NCBI RefSeq assembly: GCF_014284175.1 | Contig: NZ_JACOGA010000004.1 | Span: 270,185-334,184 of the forward strand | DNA from: Affinundibacterium flavidum | Lineage (GTDB): Bacteria; Pseudomonadota; Gammaproteobacteria; Burkholderiales; Burkholderiaceae_D | Length of the DNA: 64,000 nt | Direction of reading: 5' to 3' | Shown here: in pieces, positions 8,732 through 18,671 of the stretch | How the letters are laid out: the number at the start of each line of letters is the position of its first letter | How positions within the stretch are numbered: the stretch's first letter is position 1 | Made by a program: the position numbers and the translations under genes | The notes under the pieces: generated by a model | What the model saw: only the letters and a program-made list of their open reading frames with translations | Told to the model about the DNA's origin: nothing | The model's database searches: none

Positions 8732-10135
8732 ATGAAAAAGATCGTTGTAAAATTTGGTGGTTCTAATTTGCGTCAACCACAAGATATTGATCGTGTGATC
8801 AATGTGGTGCAAACCTATAATCGTCCTCTCATCTTAGTCGTCTCAGCGTTTTACGGCATTACCAATGCCCTGATTACTTGCGTACAAAATGCCAAAGAAG
8901 GTGCTGGCACCAAAGCGGCACTGGCGGAAAGTCAGGATTACACGCAGCACCTGCGTCGCCTTAAACGTGAAATCATAGAAGCTAATGTCACGAGCCCCGC
9001 TGACCGCGATCGCATAGAAAAAGCCTTAGCCGTACGCATCGATCAGCTAGACCGCTATTTAACTGGCATTCACTGCATAGGCGACGTGCCGACTTTTGTC
9101 TACGATGCGATTCTCAGTTATGGCGAACGCCTGTCGAGTTTGCTGCTCACCGAAGTATTGCTCAGCCGCGGCATTCAGGCGCGCGAAGCTTTACCGGAAG
9201 ACATCGGTCTGATTACCGATGGCGTATTTGGAAATTCTGCTTGCGATTTCGAAGCGAGTGCAGCCTCGGTTGCGCAGGCCTTACAAGGCGATGAAGTCAT
9301 CATCGTACCGGGCTTTTATGGTATCGACAAAGAGGGCAAAGCAACGCTATTTGGTCGTGGTGGTTCGGATTATTCCGCCGCCTCCATCGCTTGCTGTATA
9401 GGCGCAGAATCATTGGATGTGTGGAAAGATGTGGATGGCTTCTTAAGCGCGGATCCCGGCTCGGTCAGTGCGCCCCGTTCGATTTCTCAATTAAATTATT
9501 TAGAAGCCGCCGAGCTGTCCTATTTTGGTGCGAAAATCTTACATCCACGCACAGTCGAACCCTTGTTTAACCAAGACATTCCTATCCGTATCTTGAACAT
9601 CACCAAACCCGAACGCGGCCTGCAGCCTTACACCGTGATTAACGCACAGCGCAAAGTGACCAAAGATGTGGTGAAGAGTGTGACCTCCACCGAAGACGTC
9701 GCAATTCTCAAATTACACGGTCCAGGCGTTGGATTTAAATCTGGCATTTTGGCGCATGTGACCAACGCACTCGACAGCAATGGCATCAATATCAAGAGCG
9801 TACTGACGGCACAAACTGCGATCAATATTTTACTGGCGCGCGATCATCTGGATGCCGCCTATGCGATCGTGGCAGAACATCATTTAGCAGGCGTGGTCGA
9901 AGTCTCACGCAACGCGGAAGTAGCAATCGTCGCAGTGGTCGGTGATGGCGTATTAGAAGCTTCTGACGTTGGCAGTGCAATTGCTAGCCGCGCCTTATCA
10001 GCGGCAATTGCCAGTGGCGTGCGAGTTTGTTTAGCCGCGGCCGGTGCGAGCGAAGTGGCGGCGTATATGCTGGTGCATCAGGATGACCGCAAGCTGGCTT
10101 TGCAGGCGGTGCATGCGGAGTTTTTTGGGGTTTAA
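8732..10135 (+). CDS. aspartate kinase
   Basis: About 467 residues from the ATG at 8732, chosen over the TTG at 8720 because GGAAA lies upstream. It catalyses ATP-dependent phosphorylation of aspartate, the first step to lysine, threonine, methionine and diaminopimelate. The N-terminus has the nucleotide motif VKFGGSNL. The middle has TLFGRGGSDYSAA, VWKDVDGFLSADPG and YFGAKILHPRT, which bind ATP and aspartate. The C-terminus (about 320-467) has two ACT regulatory segments including GPGVGFKSGILAHV. The asparagine in FGGSN, where many aspartokinases have FGGTS, suggests a divergent paralogue. It stands alone, with no linked dehydrogenase. Confidence 0.85.
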   Translation: MKKIVVKFGGSNLRQPQDIDRVINVVQTYNRPLILVVSAFYGITNALITCVQNAKEGAGTKAALAESQDYTQHLRRLKREIIEANVTSPADRDRIEKALAVRIDQLDRYLTGIHCIGDVPTFVYDAILSYGERLSSLLLTEVLLSRGIQAREALPEDIGLITDGVFGNSACDFEASAASVAQALQGDEVIIVPGFYGIDKEGKATLFGRGGSDYSAASIACCIGAESLDVWKDVDGFLSADPGSVSAPRSISQLNYLEAAELSYFGAKILHPRTVEPLFNQDIPIRILNITKPERGLQPYTVINAQRKVTKDVVKSVTSTEDVAILKLHGPGVGFKSGILAHVTNALDSNGINIKSVLTAQTAINILLARDHLDAAYAIVAEHHLAGVVEVSRNAEVAIVAVVGDGVLEASDVGSAIASRALSAAIASGVRVCLAAAGASEVAAYMLVHQDDRKLALQAVHAEFFGV

Positions 10136-10143
10136 ATCCTAGT

Positions 10144-10172
10144 GCGTATTGATCAACAAAAGATCAATACGC
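10144..10172 (+). terminator. hairpin after the aspartokinase gene
   Basis: GCGTATTGATC (10144-10154) and its exact complement (10162-10172) enclose a 7-base loop 8 bp past the stop. No T-tract follows, so it may stabilise the 3' end rather than terminate. Confidence 0.55.
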
Positions 10173-10455
10173 ATCTTGGCCACAACCATTATTTACGCAA
10201 TCTAAGTTCGACTCACCACCTGGCATTTGTAACATCACTCCCAATGACGTTACCACAAGGGCATATGGCAGCGCGAGTTACATTGCAGCCTAGCTCTCAC
10301 CACCAATCTAAAGCTTGTCATTTACCCAAATTAGATCTCATCAGAAGATTGATGAGTGACATAAATATCAATATATTTCACTGGTGAGCTTCATTTTTTG
10401 TGCTATAAACTCGCGTGCTTTTTTGACAAACAACGTTCCTACCTTTCTTCGCAAA

Positions 10456-13400
10456 ATGACTCAAGCAAACAAAACACTTTATCTCAATTCGACCAGCCCA
10501 TCGTATGGGAGCAACGTTGCGATCAATAGCAATATTACCTTCACGTTTAGCGAAGCGATTTTCGCCGGAGTTGGCTACATCACCATTAAAAATAGCATTG
10601 GCGAAGTGGTTGTATATGAAAGTGTTACTGGCCCGAATGTTTCTATTTCAGGCAATGTCTTGACACTCAACCCTAGCGTTGATTTTGCTTTTCTGACGGA
10701 TTATCGCGTCACCTTATCGACCGGAATCGTCACAACGAAAGAAGGCTTGGCATATCAAGCCCCTTATTATGACGTGGCAAGTTTTAAAACAGAACTCAGT
10801 AATATCGCCATCAACTTCACCGGTACTGATAGCTCGGACACCATCCATGGGGGAAGCAAGGCAGATATTCTGAATGGCGCAGGGGGATCTGATTACATTA
10901 ACGGCTATGACGGTGACGACATCATCAATGGCGACAATGAAACCGACACTTCGGCCTATGCGAATGACAATATTTATGGTGGTGCCGGCAACGACATCGT
11001 GCATGGTAATACCGGCAGCGACTACCTGTATGGCGATGAGGGGAATGATAGCTTATATGGCGATACGGGCAACGATACGCTATATGGCGGCAGTGGCAAT
11101 GACACTTTGTCTGGTGGCGCTGGTGACGACTACCTCTATGACTACAGCGGAAGCAACATCTTTTTTGGCGGTGATGGAAACGACAGAATAATCTCCAGCG
11201 CTAACTATACACTGGGCGAGTTTAACCAGCTATCCGGCGGTACGGGCAACGATGAAATTAGCGCGAACGGCGCAGATGATGTTAACGGCGACGACGGTGA
11301 TGACACCATCAATTTTCAACCCAATAATTATCAAACACGCACTGCCAATTTGGATGCGGGCAATGGCAACGATAAATTGACACTAGGGCTAGGAGGGCAC
11401 AAAAATGTCATCAATATCAAACTCGGTGCTGGAACGGATACGATCGCCTTTGGGTATGGTTACGATTCTTCCCAAGGCACGCATTATATCGTGCAAGATT
11501 TTGCCGTCGGTGCGAATGGTGACCAAATAAAACTGAGTAATTTTGTACCTTGGAATTCCAATACCAATCCCTTTGCTGCCAATGGCACTATGCGCCTGCT
11601 CAAAGTAGGTACTGACACACAATTGCAATATAAGCCAACTACACAAGGCAATTCAGATTTTCTGACTTTGCTGACATTCGCAAACATCGCACCTAATCAA
11701 TTAACAGCAGCAAATTTTGTGGGCGGCTTTAATCCAGATGGCAGCCAGGTTGGAATGACCATCGTTGGCACTAATGGCGCCGACACTTTAAGTGGCGATA
11801 TCCTCAACGATCATATTTCTGGCTTGGCTGGCCCCGATACGCTTTACGGTGGTGCTGGTGATGATACTCTCATCGGTGGCAACGAAGATTCCGCACAAGA
11901 TTCAGATACGCTTTACGGAGACGATGGTAATGATTTATTGAAAGGCGGAGCCGGTAATGACACGCTTTATGGCGGAAATGGAAACGACGTTTTAGAAGGT
12001 GGTAGCGGCGACGATATATTCTTCGACTCTAATGGTTTTAATACGCAACGTGGTCAGGATGGCGATGATCGCTTCAATATTGCATCCAATGATGCTTTGT
12101 CGTTTGAAGGAGGCATATATGAGGGCGGCAATGGCAACGACACATTTAGCATTAACTCTTATAGCAAACTAAAAAATATCAGCATTAATGGTGGCGCTGG
12201 TGTTGATACGATCATCTTCTATAGCTCCAATATTAGTGACGCAAAAGTAACTGATTTCTCCATCACAGATGGCGATATGATTGATCTTAATCCACTAATG
12301 CCGTCTTCTGTCGCGAGCAATCCTTTTGGTAGCCTTGGCTATTTTAAAGCGAGTCAAGACGGTAACAACGTCGTCATTTCATTTGACCCAGATGGAGCGG
12401 CGAGCAGCCTCTATGGAATGCGCACTCTCATTACTTTAGAAAATATTCTACTGCAGAATTTGAGCTCTAAAAACTTTGCCAAAGGCTGGCACCCAAATGG
12501 CAGTGAAATCGGGGAAGAAATTCGTGGCACCAATGGCGCCGATATTCTCGCGGGCAAAAATCTCAACGATACAATTTATGGTGTGGATGGCGATGACCGT
12601 ATTCAGGGTGGTGCGGGCAACGATACATTGTATGGAGACGCGGGGAATGATGATTTAAATGGGGACAGTGGTAACGACGTCCTATCGGGTGGTACTGGAA
12701 ATGATCGATTAGATGGCGGAGCTGGTGACGACACTCTAGATGGTGGTGATGGCGACGACAATTTAAGTGACGAATACGGCACCAACATTCTCCGTGGCGG
12801 CGCCGGTAAAGATCAAATTAACCTCAATGGCGAGGGAAGTATCGCAGAAGGTGGTGACGGGGATGACTTAATCCGCACCTCGGGTGGTCTCGTCACGATA
12901 GATGCTGGCTCAGGCAATGATCGTGTCGAGTACGGAGGCTACTGGGGAAATCCATCCAATAGCGGCATAGGGACAATTAATCTGGGAGTTGGCGACGACA
13001 CTTTCATGTTTGCGCCACGGTCGCCAGACTCGATTGCTGTTGTCAATGGTGGTAACGGCAAAGATACTTTTGAAATAAGCTCAACAAGCATCAACGGACA
13101 TCTCATCATCAACGATTTCCAATCAGGGAATCAAGGTGATGTCATTGAATTGGCTGACCTATTGAGCAGCTACAACTACAAAGGAGGCAATCCTTTCGGC
13201 GCTTCTGGTGTATTGAGAATTGTCCAAAAAGGCAGCGATGCCGTGATCGAATATGACTTCGATGGTCCAGATCATTTGATGTATAGCTTCCGACCTATCA
13301 TCACACTCAAGAATCTACAGGCAAATACGCTCACACTCACTAACTTTACCGGTGGCATCAATCCGAATGGTTCGGAAGTTGGTATGACGCTCTACGGCAC

Positions 13401-15912
13401 CACAAAAAATGACACACTTAACGGAAAAATCCTCAATGACACTCTATTTGGTGGTGCAGGAAACGATACATTATTCGGAGAGCGTGGTAACGATGAATTA
13501 CACGGCGGTAATGGCAACGATGAATTAAACGGCGGCCTTGGGAATGACATTTTATATGGCGATGCTGGCAACGATAATCTCTACGATTCCGAATCAAGTG
13601 GCAACAATACCTTATACGGTGGAGAGGGTAACGATATACTCTCCACATCAGGAACCGGGTCCAATATTCTCAATGGCGGCAATGGAGACGACTTTCTTAC
13701 TGCTGGGGCCGGTAATGATGTATTGAACGGTGATGACGGTAACGATAAGCTAGTGGTACGCTTTTATTACTCAAGCATCAACCAATTGAGCGATCATGTT
13801 GTGCGTGTTAACGGTGGTAATGGCCAAGACAAGATTAGCCTGCAAAATAATTACAGCTCCAACGACATAGCAAAACTCGAAATTAGCGGTGGCAATGGTA
13901 TCGACACCTTTTCAATGGACTATGTCAACGGTAAGGTGCAGTACCTCATCAATGACTTTGTACCCGGTGTCAAAGGCGATTACCTTGACATCAGCAACTT
14001 ACTTGATTATTCCATTCGAGAAAAAAATCCATTTGGCCAGACAGGTTATGCGCGCCTGTTACAGCGTGGCAACGATACCATCGTACAAATTGATCTTGAT
14101 GGCCCAGAGGATTACAAGCAGTTTCAGGATACCTTCATTCTAAAAAATGTGAAGGCTAGCGATCTGATCGCCGCGAATTTTGTGAATTACTATTCACCAG
14201 ATGGTATTTTACAAGGCATAGAACGCGAAGGCGACGAGCAAAACGATACTCTGCTTGGCACTAAACTCAACGATATACTCAGTGGCAATGGAGGCGACGA
14301 CAAGATCAGTGGTTCAGCAGGCGACGATCAATTATTTGGTGGCTCAGGAAATGACTGGTTGGAAGATAACGCCGGTAACAATAGTTTTTCAGGTGGTGAA
14401 GGCAATGACATAATCGTCATCAATAGTATTGGCAGTAACAAAGCAGACGGCGGTGCTGGCGATGATACGATTAATATTAACAATGGTAGTGGCGTGCTTA
14501 TTGGCGGTGACGGCAATGACACCTTCAATCTCAGCGCCCAATACATCAGCGGAACCTTCGGCAATTTGACACTCGATGGTGGTGCAGGTCAGGATCTGTT
14601 TTCCCTTGGAAATTATTCTTCTAATAAGATAGAAGTGAATATCACTGGCGGCAGTGGCTCTGATACTTTTGAAGCCGGCTGGTATTCAGAAAATGCCATG
14701 GTCGCTATTTTAGATTTTGATGTTGCCTCCAATGGAGACAAAATTTCATTGCAATCTATCGTCAACCATCTCAATTACTCCACCAATTCTATCCAAAATC
14801 CATTTACAAACGGCTATGTGAGTCTCCGACAAAATGGGAAAGATGTAGCACTCGTTCTTGACCTAGATGGTACAGGTCCGATTGCAGGTAAAACGATACT
14901 GACGCTAAAAAATACCGACATCAATTCCCTCAATCAAAATCACTTTGTAGATTTATATGATCCTAAGGGCTCCATCGAAGGGCTTACGCAGGTCGGTGAC
15001 AGCGCATCCAATCAACTCCTCGGTAGCTGGGCATCCGATACCTTATCCGGACTTGCTGGCAATGATACTTTGGATGGCCGAAGCGGTGATGACACGCTTG
15101 ACGGCGGTGCCGGCGATGATATTTTAATTGCTGGCGTTGGCAATGATAAATTAATTGGCGGTGCTGGTTTCGATACCGTACTCTTCAATGCAAGCTTTAG
15201 AGAATACAAACTCACCAAAACTGACGCTGGATTTAGTACTGGGGGAAGATACTATACAAACGGCGAAGGTACAGACAATCTCAGCGGAGTGGAGTATCTC
15301 AAATTTTCCGACCTGCAATTGAATCTGACGGTCAAAGAAAAGGCGAGTAGCGTTGCCGCCGGCGATGTGAAAACCCTCATCGAGTTATATATTGCTTTCT
15401 TCAATCGTACACCTGACGCCGATGGTATGTCGTATTGGATCGACCAATTGAAAGGCGGGCAGACGATGGCAAAAATTGCGGAGTCATTTTATTCAATTGG
15501 CTCATCCGATCAATTTACAGCACGCACCGGTTTCACGAAAACCATGACTGACGACGACTTCATCCATACTTTTTATCGCAACGTTCTTGGGCGTGATAAC
15601 GGTGCCGACGAAGCAGGTCTCAGTTATTGGAAAAATAAACTAACGAATGGCACGTCAACGCGAAGTACTTTAGCGCAAGATATCTTAACGTCTGCCCATA
15701 CGTTTAAAGGTAATGCAGATTTCGGCTATGTGGCCGATCTGTTAGACAATAAGTTTTTGGTTGGTAAAACTGTAGCGATTGATTGGGGTATCAACTTTGT
15801 CGATAATGCTTATGAACGAAGCATCGATATTGCTGGCGCAGTAACAGCCACCAGCACCCAGGCTGCATTGCAATTAGTCGGTGTGAATGCGGAGGATTTG
15901 CAGTTCTTTTGA
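10456..15912 (+). CDS. giant RTX protein: Ig-like N-terminus, five calcium-binding modules, DUF4214 C-terminus
   Basis: About 1818 residues from MTQANKTL; an upstream in-frame start at 10384 is less likely. The first 100 residues resemble a bacterial Ig-like (Big_5/SbsA) domain. Dozens of GGxGxDxLx nonapeptides follow; these bind calcium and fold into beta-rolls outside the cell. Five long units, each opened by a line like NPDGSQVG, recur about every 760-870 bp (near 11726, 12484, 13350, 14187, 14955). Each unit contains a DFxxGxxGDxIxL segment. The end (about 1635-1818) is a DUF4214 module with ELYIAFFNRTPDADGMSYW. There is no signal peptide, fitting type I secretion, but no HlyB/HlyD/TolC genes are nearby. 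Confidence 0.9.
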   Translation: MTQANKTLYLNSTSPSYGSNVAINSNITFTFSEAIFAGVGYITIKNSIGEVVVYESVTGPNVSISGNVLTLNPSVDFAFLTDYRVTLSTGIVTTKEGLAYQAPYYDVASFKTELSNIAINFTGTDSSDTIHGGSKADILNGAGGSDYINGYDGDDIINGDNETDTSAYANDNIYGGAGNDIVHGNTGSDYLYGDEGNDSLYGDTGNDTLYGGSGNDTLSGGAGDDYLYDYSGSNIFFGGDGNDRIISSANYTLGEFNQLSGGTGNDEISANGADDVNGDDGDDTINFQPNNYQTRTANLDAGNGNDKLTLGLGGHKNVINIKLGAGTDTIAFGYGYDSSQGTHYIVQDFAVGANGDQIKLSNFVPWNSNTNPFAANGTMRLLKVGTDTQLQYKPTTQGNSDFLTLLTFANIAPNQLTAANFVGGFNPDGSQVGMTIVGTNGADTLSGDILNDHISGLAGPDTLYGGAGDDTLIGGNEDSAQDSDTLYGDDGNDLLKGGAGNDTLYGGNGNDVLEGGSGDDIFFDSNGFNTQRGQDGDDRFNIASNDALSFEGGIYEGGNGNDTFSINSYSKLKNISINGGAGVDTIIFYSSNISDAKVTDFSITDGDMIDLNPLMPSSVASNPFGSLGYFKASQDGNNVVISFDPDGAASSLYGMRTLITLENILLQNLSSKNFAKGWHPNGSEIGEEIRGTNGADILAGKNLNDTIYGVDGDDRIQGGAGNDTLYGDAGNDDLNGDSGNDVLSGGTGNDRLDGGAGDDTLDGGDGDDNLSDEYGTNILRGGAGKDQINLNGEGSIAEGGDGDDLIRTSGGLVTIDAGSGNDRVEYGGYWGNPSNSGIGTINLGVGDDTFMFAPRSPDSIAVVNGGNGKDTFEISSTSINGHLIINDFQSGNQGDVIELADLLSSYNYKGGNPFGASGVLRIVQKGSDAVIEYDFDGPDHLMYSFRPIITLKNLQANTLTLTNFTGGINPNGSEVGMTLYGTTKNDTLNGKILNDTLFGGAGNDTLFGERGNDELHGGNGNDELNGGLGNDILYGDAGNDNLYDSESSGNNTLYGGEGNDILSTSGTGSNILNGGNGDDFLTAGAGNDVLNGDDGNDKLVVRFYYSSINQLSDHVVRVNGGNGQDKISLQNNYSSNDIAKLEISGGNGIDTFSMDYVNGKVQYLINDFVPGVKGDYLDISNLLDYSIREKNPFGQTGYARLLQRGNDTIVQIDLDGPEDYKQFQDTFILKNVKASDLIAANFVNYYSPDGILQGIEREGDEQNDTLLGTKLNDILSGNGGDDKISGSAGDDQLFGGSGNDWLEDNAGNNSFSGGEGNDIIVINSIGSNKADGGAGDDTININNGSGVLIGGDGNDTFNLSAQYISGTFGNLTLDGGAGQDLFSLGNYSSNKIEVNITGGSGSDTFEAGWYSENAMVAILDFDVASNGDKISLQSIVNHLNYSTNSIQNPFTNGYVSLRQNGKDVALVLDLDGTGPIAGKTILTLKNTDINSLNQNHFVDLYDPKGSIEGLTQVGDSASNQLLGSWASDTLSGLAGNDTLDGRSGDDTLDGGAGDDILIAGVGNDKLIGGAGFDTVLFNASFREYKLTKTDAGFSTGGRYYTNGEGTDNLSGVEYLKFSDLQLNLTVKEKASSVAAGDVKTLIELYIAFFNRTPDADGMSYWIDQLKGGQTMAKIAESFYSIGSSDQFTARTGFTKTMTDDDFIHTFYRNVLGRDNGADEAGLSYWKNKLTNGTSTRSTLAQDILTSAHTFKGNADFGYVADLLDNKFLVGKTVAIDWGINFVDNAYERSIDIAGAVTATSTQAALQLVGVNAEDLQFF

Positions 15913-15960
15913 TTTTCAGACTTAAAATTCTTCGAATTTGAGAATTAGAAAGTAAGTGAA

Positions 15961-15991
15961 GCGCCACATGCAACAATGTGGCGCTTTTTTT
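15961..15991 (+). terminator. rho-independent terminator after the RTX gene
   Basis: GCGCCACAT / ATGTGGCGC stem with a 6-base loop, followed by seven T residues. Confidence 0.92.
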
Positions 15992-16026
15992 ATCTCAAAA
16001 TTAATCAATAACGATCAATTACCGTC

Positions 16027-16403
16027 TTAAGGCATAGTCAAATACAAGGCAATCCGGCGTGATTCGCCAGGTGCCAAAGGCTTGCTAGTCGCTTTGTCGA
16101 AAGCGGCCATCGCTGCGCGGTTGCGTTTTTCGACTGCGTCCAGATGATTGCGCTGGGCTTGGCACTAATTGAAGCTTAATTCTCTGCCTTCCAATCTGTA
16201 GCTGTAGAGGGCTGTGCGCTGCTGACTGGTGTGTAGGCCATGATAGTTTTATCTTTGGCGGTTGCTTGCGGGCACACCGCCTAGATATAAGTCACTTTCC
16301 CACGGCTATCGGTACACTTTTTGACTTTCGCTTGTGCGGCAGTGCTTATAGCTATGCTTATAAATGCCAAGGCATAGCCAAAGATCAGACGTGGAATATT
16401 CAT
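16027..16403 (-). pseudogene. decayed DUF4124-type secreted protein
   Basis: Read on the minus strand from ATG at 16403, the frame gives a signal peptide ending STAAQA, then KVKKCTDSRGKVTYI, the opening of DUF4124 (usually YKCxDxxGKVTYxDxPC). A TAG stop interrupts at the position of the xDxPC part; the frame continues with AVCPQAT. A second stop follows the line DWKAEN. Farther on, a different frame reads CQAQRNHLDAVEKRN and ends KPLAPGESRRIALYLTMP before TAA at 16027. At least one nonsense change and one frameshift are therefore needed. A functional protein is very unlikely. Confidence 0.75.
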
Positions 16404-16675
16404 GGGGCAGGCTTTCATCAAAAACCCTTGCGATTTATGTGGTTGATAATAGTATTCCTCAATTCATTTTTTTGTAAAACCGGAAGTGGTGTAATGCATA
16501 GTTGCGCTGGGCAACAGAGTCACAGAATTTGCGCTAGCTCATGAATAGATCAAACTCTTCGGTTAGCTTTCTTTGTGCCATTTATGATGGAGCGCTGCTG
16601 GTAGAGTGAGAAGTTTTCGCTTAATTTTTCACCTAGGCCCAGCAACTATCAACGAATTTGGCAGAAGCGATCAAC
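16404..16675. other. spacer without recognised genes
   Basis: This is the region upstream of the decayed DUF4124 gene. A plus-strand ORF across 16266-16544 overlaps the pseudogene antisense and has no family features, so I do not call it. No clear promoter or repeat is seen. Confidence 0.5.
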
Positions 16676-16858
16676 ATGCAAACAAAAGATACGGGCGACT
16701 GGTTATCCGCGCAACAGGCGGTACAGCCCGATGGAACTGAATTGAGTAATCTTCCCTTAATTAACAAAAAGCTGCCGCCCTTAGTGCAGCAGCAAAGCGA
16801 AGTACCGGTGATTTCTAGCATCCAAGAAAATAGTTCAGAATTCCCTGCGTCAACGTAG
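16676..16858 (+). CDS. possible small hypothetical protein
   Basis: About 60 residues starting MQTKDTGDWLSAQQ; a TTG at 16658 is also in frame. It is hydrophilic, rich in Gln, Ser and Pro, with no recognised domain and no strong ribosome-binding site. A hairpin 23 bp past the stop is the main support. An antisense ORF of similar length is equally open, so the gene may not be real. Confidence 0.25.
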   Translation: MQTKDTGDWLSAQQAVQPDGTELSNLPLINKKLPPLVQQQSEVPVISSIQENSSEFPAST

Positions 16859-16880
16859 TCGCTCATTCATAAAAACACGA

Positions 16881-16915
16881 AGGGCGATGTCACCTATGAT
16901 GAAATCGCCCCTCTT
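16881..16915. terminator. hairpin AGGGCGAT / ATCGCCC
   Basis: A 7-8 bp stem (16881-16888 / 16904-16911) lies between the small plus-strand ORF and the minus-strand solenoid gene. The T-tract is weak (CTCTTTGT), so termination strength is uncertain. Confidence 0.5.
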
Positions 16916-16962
16916 TGTACAAGTCGGAATTATTGCAGCTTATTGCAACTTAATGATGCGAC

Positions 16963-18015
16963 TTAACCTATCATGTCTCGTTGCAGGCGACGTGGCACTT
17001 CCCAATCCAATTCCCAATCGCGTTTCTTTTCTAAAGCATCGATATGTTTGAGTTTTTTGTCTTCTACGAATTTGCCGGACAATACCAATTTAGGTTTAGT
17101 CGGTGCAGAGACAAAGCCGCGTACTTCCCATAGTGAACGCTTAACTGTGGTCGCTGCCAGAATGCCGTAATCAGCACCACAAGTGATGCCTTTTTCTGCT
17201 ACCAGAGCTTCACCGGCTTTAATGTATTTCGCGGCATAGATGGTGCCTTTCGTGGCAATCCAACGACCGCTATGGATTTCGCCGTTTAGGCTGGTGATTT
17301 GACCGACTGCGCGTATCGTTCCCCAAGCGCTGATGTCGCCGTGACTGTGAATCGAGCCCACGTTTAAGTTGCCCTGACAAATCACTTCGCCTGCGAACAA
17401 GCCGCCGTTAACCGCGATGTCGGTCTCACTAAAAACTTCACCTTTGACATTCACATCGCCATCGACGGCAATCGCAATCGCGCTTAAATGACCGCCGACG
17501 TATTGCACTTCGGCGACATCCAAGACGTCATCCAATTGCAAATTGCCGTGGCAATCAAGCACGTCGCATGACAGATAACCGAGCACTTGGATATCGCCGT
17601 AGCCACCAAAAGTTTCGTGACGTGCATCGCGCTTTAAGATGGCTGGATGAACTAACTTGTCCATGTAAGCACTACCGTCTTTGGCTGGCTTAGCTTGATC
17701 CAGTTCTAGCAAACGCGCCATCCATTCGGCATTGCAACCAGTCTTAAGCAAAAATTCGACTTCGATATCGCCCGCGCAATCGAGTGCTTGACCAACATAC
17801 AGAGACTGCACTTTGATGTCGCCAGTGACGGTCAATTTGCCGAGACAAAATACTTCCTCGGCTTCGAGATTACCATCGACTAATAAATCGCCACCGATGA
17901 TGACTTGATTCGTGATCTGCAAATCACCTTGAATATGGGCGTCGCCGGTGCTGGCGAATTGTTTGCGTTTAAGTTTTTTCGCCAGGAAAGGCGCGGGTGC
18001 TGTCGTCATCGTCAT
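16963..18015 (-). CDS. predicted beta-solenoid protein, unknown function
   Basis: 350 residues made largely of short repeating turns such as GDLQI, GDLLVDGNL, GDIKV, GNLNV, GDVNV and GDISAWG. This is the pattern of a right-handed beta-solenoid like those in bactofilins or DUF342-type proteins. It has no signal peptide or membrane segment. A non-repeating segment (about 93-125) and a charged tail (about 305-350, KKLKHIDALEKKRDWELDWE) flank the solenoid. It follows the DUF1857 gene by 26 bp and is probably co-transcribed. It may be a structural or scaffold protein, but no specific role can be given. Confidence 0.6.
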   Translation of the reverse strand: MTMTTAPAPFLAKKLKRKQFASTGDAHIQGDLQITNQVIIGGDLLVDGNLEAEEVFCLGKLTVTGDIKVQSLYVGQALDCAGDIEVEFLLKTGCNAEWMARLLELDQAKPAKDGSAYMDKLVHPAILKRDARHETFGGYGDIQVLGYLSCDVLDCHGNLQLDDVLDVAEVQYVGGHLSAIAIAVDGDVNVKGEVFSETDIAVNGGLFAGEVICQGNLNVGSIHSHGDISAWGTIRAVGQITSLNGEIHSGRWIATKGTIYAAKYIKAGEALVAEKGITCGADYGILAATTVKRSLWEVRGFVSAPTKPKLVLSGKFVEDKKLKHIDALEKKRDWELDWEVPRRLQRDMIG

Positions 18016-18041
18016 ATTGGGCTCTTAGTCTTGGTGAAAAA

Positions 18042-18524
18042 TCAGGTTGGCAAGGAATCTAAACGTCCGGCTTCGGCTAGTTCGCGGATCAGGCGTATGG
18101 TATCAACATCGGCTTCTTCATAAGCAGAACGACGATAAGCGTTATACATCTCATTCTCCGCATCTTGTTCGACGGTATGGCCGCTGTCATACACAAAGCG
18201 CACAAATAAGGCTTCGGGCACTGGCTCTTCTATGCTCATGCGCAGGGATGATTGTGGAATATCTTTTTGCGCAGGCACATCATAATGCACATGCTGCTGA
18301 TGAACGAAACTAACTTGATCGGCAATACGCAAATCACCGTAACGCAAATTGCGTGACATGGTCACTTCGCTGCGCTCTGTGATGCTGCATTCATCAATGT
18401 AATCAACAAATAATTTGGGCGACTCTGCGCGCAAAATCAGGCCGCGCCATAACTGTTCACGCGTAATTACCAGTATCGCGGGATTGCTCAGGTCATTGAT
18501 TTCGACCAGATGTTCAAATTTCAT
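18042..18524 (-). CDS. DUF1857 family protein (SRPBCC/AtaL-like fold)
   Basis: About 160 residues from MKFEHLVEINDLSNP, chosen because AAGGA lies eight bases upstream; a longer ORF start at 18575 adds a non-conserved extension. The opening and the line LTREQLWRGLILRAESPKLF-like (here VITREQLWRGLILRAESP) are typical of DUF1857, a small hydrophobic-cavity fold in the SRPBCC group. These proteins are thought to bind hydrophobic ligands; the ligand is unknown. It is the first gene of a probable two-gene unit with the solenoid protein. Confidence 0.75.
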   Translation of the reverse strand: MKFEHLVEINDLSNPAILVITREQLWRGLILRAESPKLFVDYIDECSITERSEVTMSRNLRYGDLRIADQVSFVHQQHVHYDVPAQKDIPQSSLRMSIEEPVPEALFVRFVYDSGHTVEQDAENEMYNAYRRSAYEEADVDTIRLIRELAEAGRLDSLPT

Positions 18525-18671
18525 AGTAAATCCTTGTTGTATCGGTGTCGCACAAATGGCAGGCTCAGGTGGCACTTCACTCTATACACTTTCACCGCGC
18601 TTTGATCCCATTTTTCTGCGTTTTGGTGCCGCAAACTTATGCTTTCAGTTTATACCTCTTAGTGCCCGCGA

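Noticed and set aside
10714..15218. Many short ORFs on both strands within the RTX gene
   Set aside because: They arise from the repetitive GGxGxD coding sequence and share its periodicity.
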